Counted from the stretch's first letter, positions 1 through 8,781 are shown. The stretch: 64,000 nt of DNA from Bacillota bacterium (GCA_902363515.1 CABJAN010000002.1:62001-126000), one strand, 5' to 3'. Translations and numbers: made by a program. Notes: a model not told the origin generated them from the letters alone.

Positions 1-142
1 GTTTTGTTCCCTGTTGAACAGCTCTCTCACTGGAATATGCAATCAAAACTGTTGTAGAAAGCAGAGTAAAGGTGAAAAACAGCACTAGACTGCGTAACTT
101 CTGTCTCGCACAGTATTTTACAGCCCGTTTTAAAAAATTCAT
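1..142 (-). CDS. FtsX-type ABC transporter permease, N-terminal fragment (cut by window edge)
   Basis: Only the first 47 codons are in the window. The ATG at 142 follows an AGGAGG site 7 nt upstream, and the start lies 13 nt after the stop of the preceding permease, so the two are co-transcribed. The visible protein has a basic start (MNFLKRAVKYCARQK) followed by a hydrophobic stretch rich in L, F and T, the usual beginning of an FtsX-like permease of the Vex1/Vex3 type. By analogy with pneumococcal vex loci it would pair with the permease at 155-1477 and an ATPase lying beyond the left edge. The family call is inferred from this short piece and from context. Confidence 0.6.
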   Translation of the reverse strand, partial: MNFLKRAVKYCARQKLRSLVLFFTFTLLSTTVLIAYSSERAVQQGTK

Positions 143-154
143 GGTAATATCCTC

Positions 155-1477
155 CTAACTCATTTTTGTTAAAATCTCTTTTGGCTTTAATCTTAAAATT
201 GCTCCACTGCATACAAGAACTGTCATAAAAACGCCAAGACTTTCTAGCAGGAACAAAGCAATAAAATGCAGGAAATCCGGCTGTAAGTAATTCTTATGAA
301 TCTCTGTCTGTGCTATGGAATCAAACAGAAATGAATTTAATATATCTGCAAGGGGAAGAAAAATGATGACGGAAAGCCAGAATCCAAGCAACAGTAAAAC
401 CAGTGCTTCTAATAAGAATTGTCCCATAATCTCCTGTTTCGACTTTCCTATGGCAAGTAAAATGCCCGCTTCCTGTATTCTTCCACGCATCCTTAATGTC
501 AGTATCAGCATAAGTACCACAAGTCCTAAGCTTGAAGTAATCATAGTCAATGCGATAACGACCTTTTGCATACCTTGAAGCTGTTCTGCAATTTGGGAAT
601 ACTTAAAGTCATTGCTATTGATGACATGATTTTTCCAGTCAATGGAATCCATATTTTTTACTTCTTTTACCATTTTATCAAGATGCAATGGGTCAGCTAT
701 GAAAAAGGAAATTTCTCCCTCATAGATACCTTGCTTCTGCTCCTGTAGATGTATCAGCAGTTGACTGTCTGAGAAAAGAAGATTTTCCGCCTTTTTTGCT
801 GTTGGGTTCAAGGTATTGTCAGAGTTGTTTTTTATACGATAAATCCCTTTTACTTCCACAGTTTCATAAGCACTTTTTTCTTTTATCAAATCTGTATATA
901 CACCCTTATCTGAACCCAGCTTTGCATGGGTAAGCACAATCTTATCTCCAATAGAAAGATGATTCTCCTGTGCAAGGGCTTTGCTGATAAGGATTTTATC
1001 TTTATCCTCTGGCTTGATGTGTTCGCCCTCTATCAGCTCGTATTCTTCATCTAAAAATGCCTGGCATAAACTGGAATCACGTACTGCTTTTACCATTCCC
1101 ATATTGCTTTCTTCACTGTGTCCTGCTCCTGCCAGGAACGCAAGGTTTTCTCCTTTTACATAGCCCGAATGTTCCGTATTATAACATTTCAATTCTTTTC
1201 CAACTGTAGAAATAACACGTTGAATCGCATGTTCGTCTATAGCCGGCGTTCCGCTGCTGGAAACCTGCCCATCATCCATGTGAAACTGTTCATAGGGTCG
1301 AATAGCGAAAGACGCACCGATACTGGAGCGTAACTCTTTTGCGATTTGCCGGATTCCCAGATACACCGAACTTCCTGTCAGTAAAGAGAATGAAATCAAT
1401 AGGAATACTATGGCAGGCAATAGATTTTTTCCTTTTTTGCGGGTCAGATAGAGAAATGCCCGCTTTTCTAAGTTCAT
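155..1477 (-). CDS. FtsX-like ABC transporter permease (Vex1/Vex3-like)
   Basis: A 440-residue permease. One membrane segment near residues 17-40 is followed by a large extracytoplasmic domain to about residue 300, then three C-terminal membrane segments ending in the LRLKPKEIL motif typical of the FtsX domain. The start MNLEKRAFLYLTRKKGKN (ATG at 1477, GAAAGGA upstream) is chosen over an in-frame upstream start because the first 20 residues of the longer frame do not look like a permease N-terminus and contain the ribosome binding site. It follows a response regulator and kinase, as in VncRS-Vex loci, and precedes a second permease. Its leader can fold into a hairpin that covers the ribosome binding site. 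The substrate is unknown; lipids or peptides are typical for the family. Confidence 0.82.
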   Translation of the reverse strand: MNLEKRAFLYLTRKKGKNLLPAIVFLLISFSLLTGSSVYLGIRQIAKELRSSIGASFAIRPYEQFHMDDGQVSSSGTPAIDEHAIQRVISTVGKELKCYNTEHSGYVKGENLAFLAGAGHSEESNMGMVKAVRDSSLCQAFLDEEYELIEGEHIKPEDKDKILISKALAQENHLSIGDKIVLTHAKLGSDKGVYTDLIKEKSAYETVEVKGIYRIKNNSDNTLNPTAKKAENLLFSDSQLLIHLQEQKQGIYEGEISFFIADPLHLDKMVKEVKNMDSIDWKNHVINSNDFKYSQIAEQLQGMQKVVIALTMITSSLGLVVLMLILTLRMRGRIQEAGILLAIGKSKQEIMGQFLLEALVLLLLGFWLSVIIFLPLADILNSFLFDSIAQTEIHKNYLQPDFLHFIALFLLESLGVFMTVLVCSGAILRLKPKEILTKMS

Positions 1478-1486
1478 AATAAAAAC

Positions 1487-1526
1487 ACCGTCCTTTCTTG
1501 ATACCAACAGTATACAAAAGGACGGT
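1487..1526 (-). promoter_or_regulatory. Leader hairpin overlapping the Shine-Dalgarno site of the Vex-like permease gene
   Basis: Positions 1487-1496 (ACCGTCCTTT) and 1517-1526 (AAAGGACGGT) are a perfect 10-bp inverted repeat with a 20-nt loop. In the minus-strand transcript the 3' arm contains the AAAGGA ribosome binding site, and the stem is followed by GTTTTTATT, then the start codon. It could mask the ribosome site or act as an attenuator. Confidence 0.55.
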
Positions 1527-1550
1527 TTGGGTTCCATTTCGATTCCATTT
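1509..1550 (-). promoter_or_regulatory. Putative promoter with 11-bp spaced direct repeats ahead of the permease genes
   Basis: On the minus strand, AAATGGAA occurs twice, 11 bp apart (plus positions 1532-1539 and 1543-1550). A TATACT -10-like box (1509-1514) lies 17 bp downstream of the nearer repeat. Two repeats one helical turn apart are the usual layout of OmpR-family regulator sites. The upstream copy overlaps the end of the kinase gene. This suggests the permeases can be transcribed separately from the regulator and kinase. Confidence 0.4.
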
Positions 1551-2922
1551 AATTTTGATTTAGATTTTGCGAATTTAATGTGATTTTAAAACAAACGCTG
1601 TCATGGATATTTCTTATGGAAAAAGATAAATCATGTTGTTCCAAAATAATTTTTACAAGATACAAGCCCAATCCACTTCCTCCGGTTAATCTGTTATGTG
1701 ATTTCTCCACACGATAAAAGGGTGTGAACAGCTTGTCCAAATCTTCCTCCGGGATATTGACACCGCTGTTTATAACAGACAGGCATTGAGAAGATAAGTC
1801 TATGTTTATCTCACCGCCAGTGGGCGAATGCCGGATTGCATTGCTGATAATATTGTGGACTGCCTTTTGTAAGAGCTGTTCATTTCCCATAAGCATCACA
1901 TCTGCTGAAATCTTCTTTTGGACCTGAATATTTTTATCTTTTGCAAGGGGAGCAAGACATTGGCACACACACTTCAAAATATCCGTAAGGGAAAGAAGCT
2001 CCATGTGATGAATAGGATTCATTTCTTGTTTTGAGATAGCAAGGATTTCTTTTACCAGCTGCTCCATACGTTCTATTTCTTTTAATGTTTCCGGAAGTAC
2101 CTCCCTGGTATCTTTGTATCTTCCAATTCCCAGAATCATACTTTCCACTTGTCCCTTAATAATCGTAATGGGGGTTTTTAATTCGTGGGAAGCTGTTGCA
2201 AAGAAATATTGATGCTGTTTATTCAGTTCGTCTATACGCTCCATATCCTGTTTCAGTTGTTCATTCGCTGCTTCCAGTTCGTGCATGGATTCTGATAAGT
2301 TTTTCGACATGGTATTAAGACTATGTGCCAAAATCCCGATTTCGTCTGTACGATTTATCCTGCACTCCCATGTCATATCCAGTTTTGCCATTCGTCTGGA
2401 AACTTCACTTATTTCTGTAACAGGTTTTACAATAATACGGCTGCAAATCCAGGCAACCAAAAGAGAAATCAGCAAAATCAAAATCAGTACAAAGGGCAAT
2501 AATTTCAGCAAAGCGCCTATAAGCTCCTGATTGGAAGAAGTCAGAGAAACAATGGTAAACAGATACGATTGCGGTCTGTCAGAAAACATCATTTCCTGTG
2601 ACAAGGACGATATTTTGTCTGTATTGGTTTTCATTTTATCTGCATCACCATACTGATGGACGGTTCCATTTTCTTCAAAAGAAACCAGCATTTGATTCTT
2701 TTTGCAAAAATCTTCAAGAACAGTTTCTACATCCTCAAATTTCGTCTTTGCAAGAACTTTCGAAAGTTTTTCGATTTCTGATTCCATGCGGGCAGATAAA
2801 ATCATTTCATAACTCTTTGGCAAAAAAAGCATGATGCTTCCATAGATAACCAGACAGCATACAACCAATGCGCCGAAAATCCACAGAAAAACTTTTATAT
2901 TCAGGCTGTCTTTAAGCTTCAC
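1549..2922 (-). CDS. Sensor histidine kinase (VncS/VanS-like)
   Basis: Membrane sensor kinase of about 457 residues: an N-terminal membrane segment (about 9-35), an extracellular sensor of roughly 100 residues, a second membrane segment (about 140-162), a HAMP linker, a coiled coil, the HisKA motif FFATASHELKTPI (phospho-acceptor His near 246) and a HATPase domain with GGSGLGLYLVK. No ATG fits. GTG at 2922 overlaps the last codons of the response regulator by 11 nt and is taken as the start; a GTG at 2970 is possible but overlaps by 59 nt. It should phosphorylate the adjacent regulator in response to an envelope signal. The downstream FtsX permeases make a VncRS-Vex-like system the best fit. 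Confidence 0.85.
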   Translation of the reverse strand: MKLKDSLNIKVFLWIFGALVVCCLVIYGSIMLFLPKSYEMILSARMESEIEKLSKVLAKTKFEDVETVLEDFCKKNQMLVSFEENGTVHQYGDADKMKTNTDKISSLSQEMMFSDRPQSYLFTIVSLTSSNQELIGALLKLLPFVLILILLISLLVAWICSRIIVKPVTEISEVSRRMAKLDMTWECRINRTDEIGILAHSLNTMSKNLSESMHELEAANEQLKQDMERIDELNKQHQYFFATASHELKTPITIIKGQVESMILGIGRYKDTREVLPETLKEIERMEQLVKEILAISKQEMNPIHHMELLSLTDILKCVCQCLAPLAKDKNIQVQKKISADVMLMGNEQLLQKAVHNIISNAIRHSPTGGEINIDLSSQCLSVINSGVNIPEEDLDKLFTPFYRVEKSHNRLTGGSGLGLYLVKIILEQHDLSFSIRNIHDSVCFKITLNSQNLNQN

Positions 2923-3583
2923 CTTCAAATTTATATCCCACCCCTCGTACTGTTTGAATACAGTCAACACTAAGTTTCCGCCGCAGATTCATAACATGAA
3001 TATTAACTGCCTTTTCGTCTCCTGTAAAATCATATCCCCACACCTGGTTGATCAGGGTATCTCTTGTTAAAACCCGATTGGGATTTTTCATAAATACTTC
3101 CAGAATGTCGAATTCCAGTTGTGTAAGATAGATTTCTGTACCATTTACTTTAACCGTATGTTCAGCAGTATCCAGCTTAATGCCATGAGAAATCAATGTG
3201 GTATGATTTTCTGACTTTGCCTTTGTACGCCTGAGAACAGCTTCGATTCTCATTAAGACCAGTTTCAGGGAAAATGGTTTGGTAATATAATCGTCAACCT
3301 GTAATTCAAATGCTTTGACCTGGGCTTCTTCTTCGTCCATGGCTGTAAGCATAATAATGGGAATATCGGATGTTCTGCGTATGATTTCACACACTGCATA
3401 TCCGTCAATTTTAGGCATCATAATATCCAGTAACACCAGTGAAAAGGTCTGCTTTCTAAATTGTGAAAGCCCCTCTAACCCATCATCTGCCAAAGTAACC
3501 AGATATCCGGCTTCTATCAGTAATTCGTATAAAACGGACTGAATCGCTTTTTCATCTTCAATGATTAATATATGTTCCTTCAT
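2912..3583 (-). CDS. OmpR/PhoB-family response regulator
   Basis: A 223-residue two-domain regulator. The receiver domain has the acidic pair E9/D10, phospho-acceptor D53 (in LVLLDIMMP), T80 and K102 (YITKPF). The C-terminal winged helix ends with the family pattern DEKAVNIHVMNLRRKL...VRGVGYKFE. ATG at 3583 has GGTGG about 8 nt upstream. It is first in an operon with the kinase, which it overlaps. Its promoter region holds an 11-bp tandem repeat (3631-3652) resembling sequence ahead of the downstream permease gene, which suggests autoregulation plus control of the transporter. Confidence 0.92.
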   Translation of the reverse strand: MKEHILIIEDEKAIQSVLYELLIEAGYLVTLADDGLEGLSQFRKQTFSLVLLDIMMPKIDGYAVCEIIRRTSDIPIIMLTAMDEEEAQVKAFELQVDDYITKPFSLKLVLMRIEAVLRRTKAKSENHTTLISHGIKLDTAEHTVKVNGTEIYLTQLEFDILEVFMKNPNRVLTRDTLINQVWGYDFTGDEKAVNIHVMNLRRKLSVDCIQTVRGVGYKFEGEA

Positions 3584-3614
3584 GTAAGCACCACCTAATT
3601 GTTTATTGTCAATA

Positions 3615-3652
3615 ACATTTTATCATAGAATGATTTAGATTTGGTTTCGATT
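3615..3652 (-). promoter_or_regulatory. Putative autoregulated promoter of the Vnc-like regulator with 11-bp tandem repeat
   Basis: Plus-strand TGATTTAGATT (3631-3641) and TGGTTTCGATT (3642-3652) match at 9 of 11 positions and abut exactly. On the minus strand they read AATCGAAACCA and AATCTAAATCA and sit just upstream of a TATGATAAAAT -10-like region around 3618-3628. The layout fits binding by an OmpR-family regulator. No consensus -35 is seen, as expected for an activated promoter. Confidence 0.45.
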
Positions 3653-3725
3653 ACCAATAAAAAAAAGCTTGCCTGTGCCTGCCCATAAATCTTATATCGA
3701 ATACTGTTCTCGGGTGTTTTTAATG

Positions 3726-5696
3726 TTATTTATAAAGTTCTTTTTTCAAGACTGCATATTGAAAAACGGAGGTTGTCGCCCAATAATACAGCAAATATAT
3801 CCCACCAAAGACTGCCAATGTAACAATTCCATATGACAGGAATAAATTTTCCTGCAAGATTGCTTCTCCAAATATTTGATTTGCTCCTACAATCAGAAAA
3901 ATCATCATAATCATGGGAAGAATCGCCGGAATGAAAAACAGAACCCCTACTTCTTTTTTTATAAGACCTTTTCTTGTTTTTTGTGCCACTCCCATTTTAT
4001 CCAGAATCTGATAATTCCGTCGGTTGTAGTCTATTTTTGAAAGTTGTTCAAAAGCCAATATTGTAGAGGACAAAATAATGAAAATAATGCTTAAATATAA
4101 GCCGCAAAAAGAAATTGCCGTAAATCCGGTCAAAGAGTTTTCAACGCCCCATGCCTTTACGGTTACGCCCATAGTTACCTGTTCCGGCAAATTTTTTTCA
4201 TCCTGAAGTACTGGTCTCCATGCATTGGGGTCATGCAAAAACTGCTTCAGCTCTTGTTTTAATTCCGCATATCCTCCATTTTCCAATTTCATAACTAAAC
4301 GAATTTTTTCACCGGAAAGCAGGTTTGCCACCTGGTCAGGCACCACCAGAACATATCCTCTTGTACCTGCCATTTGATATTGTTCCATGGGTTCTGTATG
4401 AATTGCTGTTTCTGCAATTTCAAGAACATTTCCGGCTAATGTAATTTCGCTTTTTTGCTCTAATGCTTTTTGAATCTTCTCTACATAATTCCATGTATCA
4501 CAGTGAATAAAAAATTCATTTTCAGACAAGCTTACAGGTTTTAATCCAAGTATACAACGTAGATGATTATAATCTGACAAGGCTAAGGCTTCCACCGGAT
4601 AAGCATCTGTTCCATAAAGATAATAAATCAGTTCATCTTCTACCTTACATTGCTGCCTGGTAAATTCTATGATTGGTTTCATGGATTCTTTGGTCAGTGG
4701 AGCATTCAGAGCAACACCCACATCATAAGGATAATACGCCTCCATGTTTGCCTTATATCCTGCTCCCGTAGAAAGACCTGCAAACATGGTACTCAGAGAT
4801 ATTGTTAAAAGGATTGCGATAACCGCCATAAGCTTTCCGGCAGAATCTACTTTTCTGCCAATCTGTCCAAAATAAAATAGGTTGATGTCCTTATATTTTC
4901 TGTGCTTACTTTTATGCAAAAGTCTTAACAGCAATATGGGTAAATTACGATACATTTCGTATATTCCTGTTGCTGTTAAAATGACAGCGCCAATCATCCA
5001 AACGTAGAATACATTTGTTTGAACCGACATTCCCTTGGCCAACAGACAGCCTCCGGTAAAGATGCATAAGATTGACAAGATAATCAGCATCATATGAAAT
5101 CTTAGGGAATGCTTTTTTCCGTTTTCGTTTTTTTGATGATCGTAGAGCATATCTACAATTTTACGTCTGCGGATCACCTTTGCCGCACGTAGTATTCCGA
5201 TACCGTACATACACATAAAAAGTACAAAAGCTGTTGCAAACCCCTTTAAGGAAAAAGAAATACGATAGGTATGTGGCATCTCAAAAATATGGTTAATAAT
5301 CTGCACCAGCACTCCTGAAAGTCCAGTCCCCAAAAAAGTTCCTATAAAAAATGCTGCCATGCCAATCACACCGTTTTCAATAAAAAACAATTTTTGAATA
5401 TTTGAAGTTTCCATTCCAAGTAATTCATAGGTGGCAAATTCCTTTTTCCTTTGTTCCAGCATAAAGTGTACTGCATAGCTGATTACAAAAGATGCAATCA
5501 ATGCTACAAGAACGGACATTCCCAATATGCCTGATGTCAGCATGGACATATTTTCAGACATGGAGAGAACCTCTTTTGAAAACCCAAGTGCAAGAAAGGA
5601 ATACATCATAGCAGCAGTCAGAGTAATGGTAACAAAATAAATCACATAATTTCGTATGCTTTTTTTCATATTTTGTGTTGCCAGTTTTGTATACAT
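3726..5696 (-). CDS. BceB-like ABC transporter permease (second permease)
   Basis: A 656-residue permease of the bacitracin-resistance type. A first membrane segment follows NMKKSIRNYVIYF; several segments to about residue 300 include the EQRKKEFATYELLGM motif typical of BceB coupling regions; a large extracellular domain of about 200 residues follows, then three terminal membrane segments. The start MYTKLATQN (ATG at 5696) has AGGAGG 9 nt upstream and lies 14 nt after the stop of the first permease. Having two full-size BceB-like permeases behind one ATPase suggests a heteromeric complex rather than the single-permease Bacillus BceAB. A role in sensing or removing cell-wall-active peptides is inferred from family and context. 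Confidence 0.85.
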   Translation of the reverse strand: MYTKLATQNMKKSIRNYVIYFVTITLTAAMMYSFLALGFSKEVLSMSENMSMLTSGILGMSVLVALIASFVISYAVHFMLEQRKKEFATYELLGMETSNIQKLFFIENGVIGMAAFFIGTFLGTGLSGVLVQIINHIFEMPHTYRISFSLKGFATAFVLFMCMYGIGILRAAKVIRRRKIVDMLYDHQKNENGKKHSLRFHMMLIILSILCIFTGGCLLAKGMSVQTNVFYVWMIGAVILTATGIYEMYRNLPILLLRLLHKSKHRKYKDINLFYFGQIGRKVDSAGKLMAVIAILLTISLSTMFAGLSTGAGYKANMEAYYPYDVGVALNAPLTKESMKPIIEFTRQQCKVEDELIYYLYGTDAYPVEALALSDYNHLRCILGLKPVSLSENEFFIHCDTWNYVEKIQKALEQKSEITLAGNVLEIAETAIHTEPMEQYQMAGTRGYVLVVPDQVANLLSGEKIRLVMKLENGGYAELKQELKQFLHDPNAWRPVLQDEKNLPEQVTMGVTVKAWGVENSLTGFTAISFCGLYLSIIFIILSSTILAFEQLSKIDYNRRNYQILDKMGVAQKTRKGLIKKEVGVLFFIPAILPMIMMIFLIVGANQIFGEAILQENLFLSYGIVTLAVFGGIYLLYYWATTSVFQYAVLKKELYK

Positions 5697-5709
5697 TACG
5701 TTTTCCCTC

Positions 5710-7908
5710 CTACCTTTGTGAAATGGACTTTCGGAATAATATCCAGGTACTGGTGAAATAACAGAGCAATAAAGCAAATAAAATAAGTAAAATAGTTCCT
5801 ACTTGTTGTAACAATTTCCATGCACCGATATATGTTTTAATCTGTAGGGAGAATCCAATGAATAAAAACAATATAAATGCACTGGATATCAGAAGTGCCA
5901 CCATGACAGGTACTCCAAACCAAATCCCTAATTGTTTCACTACCAATCTTCGGATGTGGTTTTCCTCCACTCCCATATTTCTTAAAACTTGAAAACGATA
6001 CCGATACTTCCCAGAATCAGATAATTGCTGCAGAGATAGAATTGTAAAACAGATAACAAATAAAATAATTGCACTATAGATCAATCCTGTCTGTACAATA
6101 AAAATCAATGCAGAAGTATCATTCCTTTCCATTGTTTTTGTAGTGACAGAATAAACCTCCTGCCCGTCCATTGGAACATGTTCATGGAAATAATCCGTTA
6201 ATTGTTCCGCATCTGCATAAGAAAGAGGATTTTCCGTCATAATATACCGATAAGAATTTGCAACCGTCAGTTTATCACACTGCGAATCCGGTAGAATCAG
6301 AACAACATTTTGTCCACTGTATATCACTTCTCCCAGTTCTTCTGTTTTTGGTTCACTGGCAGAAAGGGTCAGTTCTCCATTATCTGTAACAATCCTGGTA
6401 TGTTTGGTTTGAAAGGTTTCCATCATACTTTTCGGTGTGATGGATAACCACTGTGTCGAAAATTCATTTTCAGCAAGAGAAATTTTCTCATATCCACACA
6501 TCTTCATCAAGCGGTTATAGTCTGACAAGGAAATAGCTGTAATTGCATCTTGCTCCTGAAGATCGGATGCTTTTAAAAAGTATGTTGGAAAAATACAGTC
6601 ATCTTTCAAAGTAATGTGTTTTTCTTCAAAAAATGAATCCAAAAATGCGTAATCTGTTTCAGGCAATAATTTTACATTCTCTGCAGCTGTATAGTCGGAA
6701 TCAATTTGAATATCATACACCACTCTCTTATCTAAAAATCCCTGTGCCCATTCTACCAGGAATGGAGTAAGTAAAAACAGAGAAATCGATAATGTCAAAG
6801 TCAAACAGATCAACGTCATTGAAAGAGTATTGGATCCTAATTTTGATAAAACCTGTCCGAAGAAAAACAGATTTTCTTCTTTATACTTTACTCGCAGACT
6901 ACGATCTTTTAATACCAGAAGTCCTTCACTAAAGACAACAAAAAATACACTGACAAGAAATATCAGACACCAGACGATAAATGCCAGATATAAATTAAAG
7001 GCTCCTTTATCCATCGGAAGAGCAAAATACATTTTCCAGACAGGAAGCAGACTTACCGTTACCATTTCTGCAAATCCCACCAATCCAACCATAAGCAGAT
7101 ATTTTACATGGCTGCAAGATTTTCTGATCTTCTTTTCAGCAATTCCCAAACCTACCATAACAAAAGGTATTACAATACTGATTAAAACCCATATTTGAAT
7201 CGCTGTTTGAAACTCCTCTGTAAGATAATAAGTCAATGTTCTGATACTATAAATCCCCATCAGAAAGAACAAAATAAAATTAACTTTTAAAACCTTCTCC
7301 ACCCATTTATGAGTTGTAGAAAATGCTTCATTTTTCCGATTCGCATGAAGCATATCAATAATTTTAATCTTTCTGATCGTTCGAATCTGAAACAATCCTA
7401 CGATTGCAAAACAAGTGCAAAAAAAGGAAATAGTCAGAAATACAGTATCTGGAAACAACATAAACGAAAATGCAAATGGCTTCTGAAAAATCTGCAGCAA
7501 CATGGCAGTAATAAATTGTGAGAAAATAACTCCTAATGCAATTCCAAGCACCAATGAAAAAAGTCCCATCACCAATGTTTCTATAAAGAAAAGACCAGCA
7601 ATCATTGATTGCTCCATTCCCATGATGCTCTGCACTGCAAATTCCTTTTGCTGATTCCTTATCATAAACCGATTGACATACTGCACCAGAAAGACTAAAA
7701 GCATGGTAATTAATAGAATTACCAGCAACATTCCGTCTCCTAATACCTCCAGATTAAACTCTGCACCGATATCAGGTTTATAATACCGGCTGGTAATCGA
7801 CAAAAATGCGTAAAATAAGGAGATGCAGGCAGTTAGTGTCATAATATAAATCAAATAATCTTTTATAGAACGTTTTACATTTTTAAATGCCAGTCTAAAG
7901 TACATCAC
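5710..7908 (-). CDS. BceB-like ABC transporter permease (first permease)
   Basis: A 732-residue membrane protein with the BceB plan: start MMYFRLAFKNVKRSIKDYLIY, multiple N-terminal membrane segments, the NQQKEFAVQSIMGM coupling-like motif, a large extracellular domain of about 230 residues, and three C-terminal membrane segments. It overlaps the end of the ATPase gene by 14 nt, so translation is probably coupled. It is about 75 residues longer than the second permease and only distantly similar to it, which argues for two specialised subunits. The regulator/kinase pair just upstream (8772-10450) is the likely partner for flux-sensing control. Confidence 0.87.
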   Translation of the reverse strand: MMYFRLAFKNVKRSIKDYLIYIMTLTACISLFYAFLSITSRYYKPDIGAEFNLEVLGDGMLLVILLITMLLVFLVQYVNRFMIRNQQKEFAVQSIMGMEQSMIAGLFFIETLVMGLFSLVLGIALGVIFSQFITAMLLQIFQKPFAFSFMLFPDTVFLTISFFCTCFAIVGLFQIRTIRKIKIIDMLHANRKNEAFSTTHKWVEKVLKVNFILFFLMGIYSIRTLTYYLTEEFQTAIQIWVLISIVIPFVMVGLGIAEKKIRKSCSHVKYLLMVGLVGFAEMVTVSLLPVWKMYFALPMDKGAFNLYLAFIVWCLIFLVSVFFVVFSEGLLVLKDRSLRVKYKEENLFFFGQVLSKLGSNTLSMTLICLTLTLSISLFLLTPFLVEWAQGFLDKRVVYDIQIDSDYTAAENVKLLPETDYAFLDSFFEEKHITLKDDCIFPTYFLKASDLQEQDAITAISLSDYNRLMKMCGYEKISLAENEFSTQWLSITPKSMMETFQTKHTRIVTDNGELTLSASEPKTEELGEVIYSGQNVVLILPDSQCDKLTVANSYRYIMTENPLSYADAEQLTDYFHEHVPMDGQEVYSVTTKTMERNDTSALIFIVQTGLIYSAIILFVICFTILSLQQLSDSGKYRYRFQVLRNMGVEENHIRRLVVKQLGIWFGVPVMVALLISSAFILFLFIGFSLQIKTYIGAWKLLQQVGTILLILFALLLCYFTSTWILFRKSISQR

Positions 7909-8662
7909 TTACCCCGCCTCCCATCATGGTAAGAACATTCAGGATTTTATCAAAAAATACCTTCCGGGTGTCCCTGCCTTTTAAGATTTCTGTAAAAATT
8001 ACACCGTCACGTAAAAATAGAATCCGATTGGCATAGCTTGCCGAAAACGCATCATGTGTTACCATCAGAATGGTTGCACCCAGATTTTCATTCATACTCT
8101 GCATGGTGGATAATAGCATCTGAGAGGAATGGCTGTCTAAAGCCCCTGTTGGTTCATCGGCTAGAATCAGCTTCGGATGATTGATGATTGCTCTGGCACA
8201 GGCACATCTCTGCTTCTGTCCACCGGAAACCTGATAGGGATATTTATCCAAAATATCAGCAATATTCAGACTTTTGGCAATCTCCTCCACTCTCGGCTCT
8301 ATTTCCCTGACCGGAATGTGGTTAATAGTCAGCGCCAGCGCAATATTCTCACTTATGGTCAACGTATCCAGCAGGTTAAAATCTTGAAAAATAAATCCCA
8401 GATTTTCTCTCCGAAACTTTGCAATGGCCTTTTCTTTAATCTCTGTTACATCTGTACCATCCAGATAAATATGCCCTGCGCTTACTGTGTCTATGGTAGA
8501 AATACAGTTTAGCATCGTTGTCTTTCCAGAGCCTGACGCGCCCATAATACCTAAAAACTCACCTTCCTGCACAGAAAAATCAATATCCTGAATTGCTTTT
8601 GTTACATTTCCTTCATTTCCATAAAATTTTTGAATATGGTCTAATTTTAAAATTTCTTTCAT
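7895..8662 (-). CDS. BceA-like ABC transporter ATP-binding protein
   Basis: A 255-residue ATPase of the MacB/BceA family. Walker A is GASGSGKT (41-48), the signature is VSGGQKQRCACARAI, Walker B is LILADEPTGALDS, and the switch histidine is in MVTHDAFSASYA. The ATG at 8662 is preferred over a GTG 9 nt upstream because GAGGTG lies at the right distance only for the ATG. The C-terminal 40 residues go beyond the catalytic core, as in BceA. It is the first gene of a three-gene operon with two permeases, preceded by a perfect 22-bp tandem repeat at 8727-8748. Confidence 0.92.
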   Translation of the reverse strand: MKEILKLDHIQKFYGNEGNVTKAIQDIDFSVQEGEFLGIMGASGSGKTTMLNCISTIDTVSAGHIYLDGTDVTEIKEKAIAKFRRENLGFIFQDFNLLDTLTISENIALALTINHIPVREIEPRVEEIAKSLNIADILDKYPYQVSGGQKQRCACARAIINHPKLILADEPTGALDSHSSQMLLSTMQSMNENLGATILMVTHDAFSASYANRILFLRDGVIFTEILKGRDTRKVFFDKILNVLTMMGGGVSDVL

Positions 8663-8690
8663 GATATTCACCTCGTCTTTTGATATTCTG

Positions 8691-8748
8691 ATTGTAACGG
8701 ATTTTTGCCTGTGTTTGTATCAGGTTTTCTAACAAAATTCTAACAAAA
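8691..8748 (-). promoter_or_regulatory. Promoter with perfect 11-bp tandem repeat upstream of the Bce-like ABC operon
   Basis: TTCTAACAAAA occurs twice back to back (8727-8737 and 8738-8748); on the minus strand the unit is TTTTGTTAGAA. Downstream on the minus strand is a TACAAT -10 (8691-8696) with a poor -35 (TACAAA, 8714-8719). The repeats therefore lie just upstream of -35, as in activated promoters of BceR-type regulators. The neighbouring regulator (9782-10450) is the obvious candidate. Confidence 0.6.
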
Positions 8749-8759
8749 ATGTAAGAAAT

Positions 8760-8781
8760 GCAGGGCTTTTCTCAGCCCTGC
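8760..8781 (-). terminator. Hairpin at the end of the Bce-like kinase gene
   Basis: GCAGGGCT and AGCCCTGC form an 8-bp GC-rich stem with a 6-nt loop. It overlaps the stop codon of the kinase and is followed on the minus strand by a short T-containing tract. It probably separates the regulator/kinase unit from the ABC operon. Confidence 0.5.

Noticed and set aside
3655-3670. Run of T on the minus strand after GGCAGGCACAGGCAAGC, possible terminator for the Bce-like operon
   Set aside because: The sequence before the T run does not form a convincing stem.
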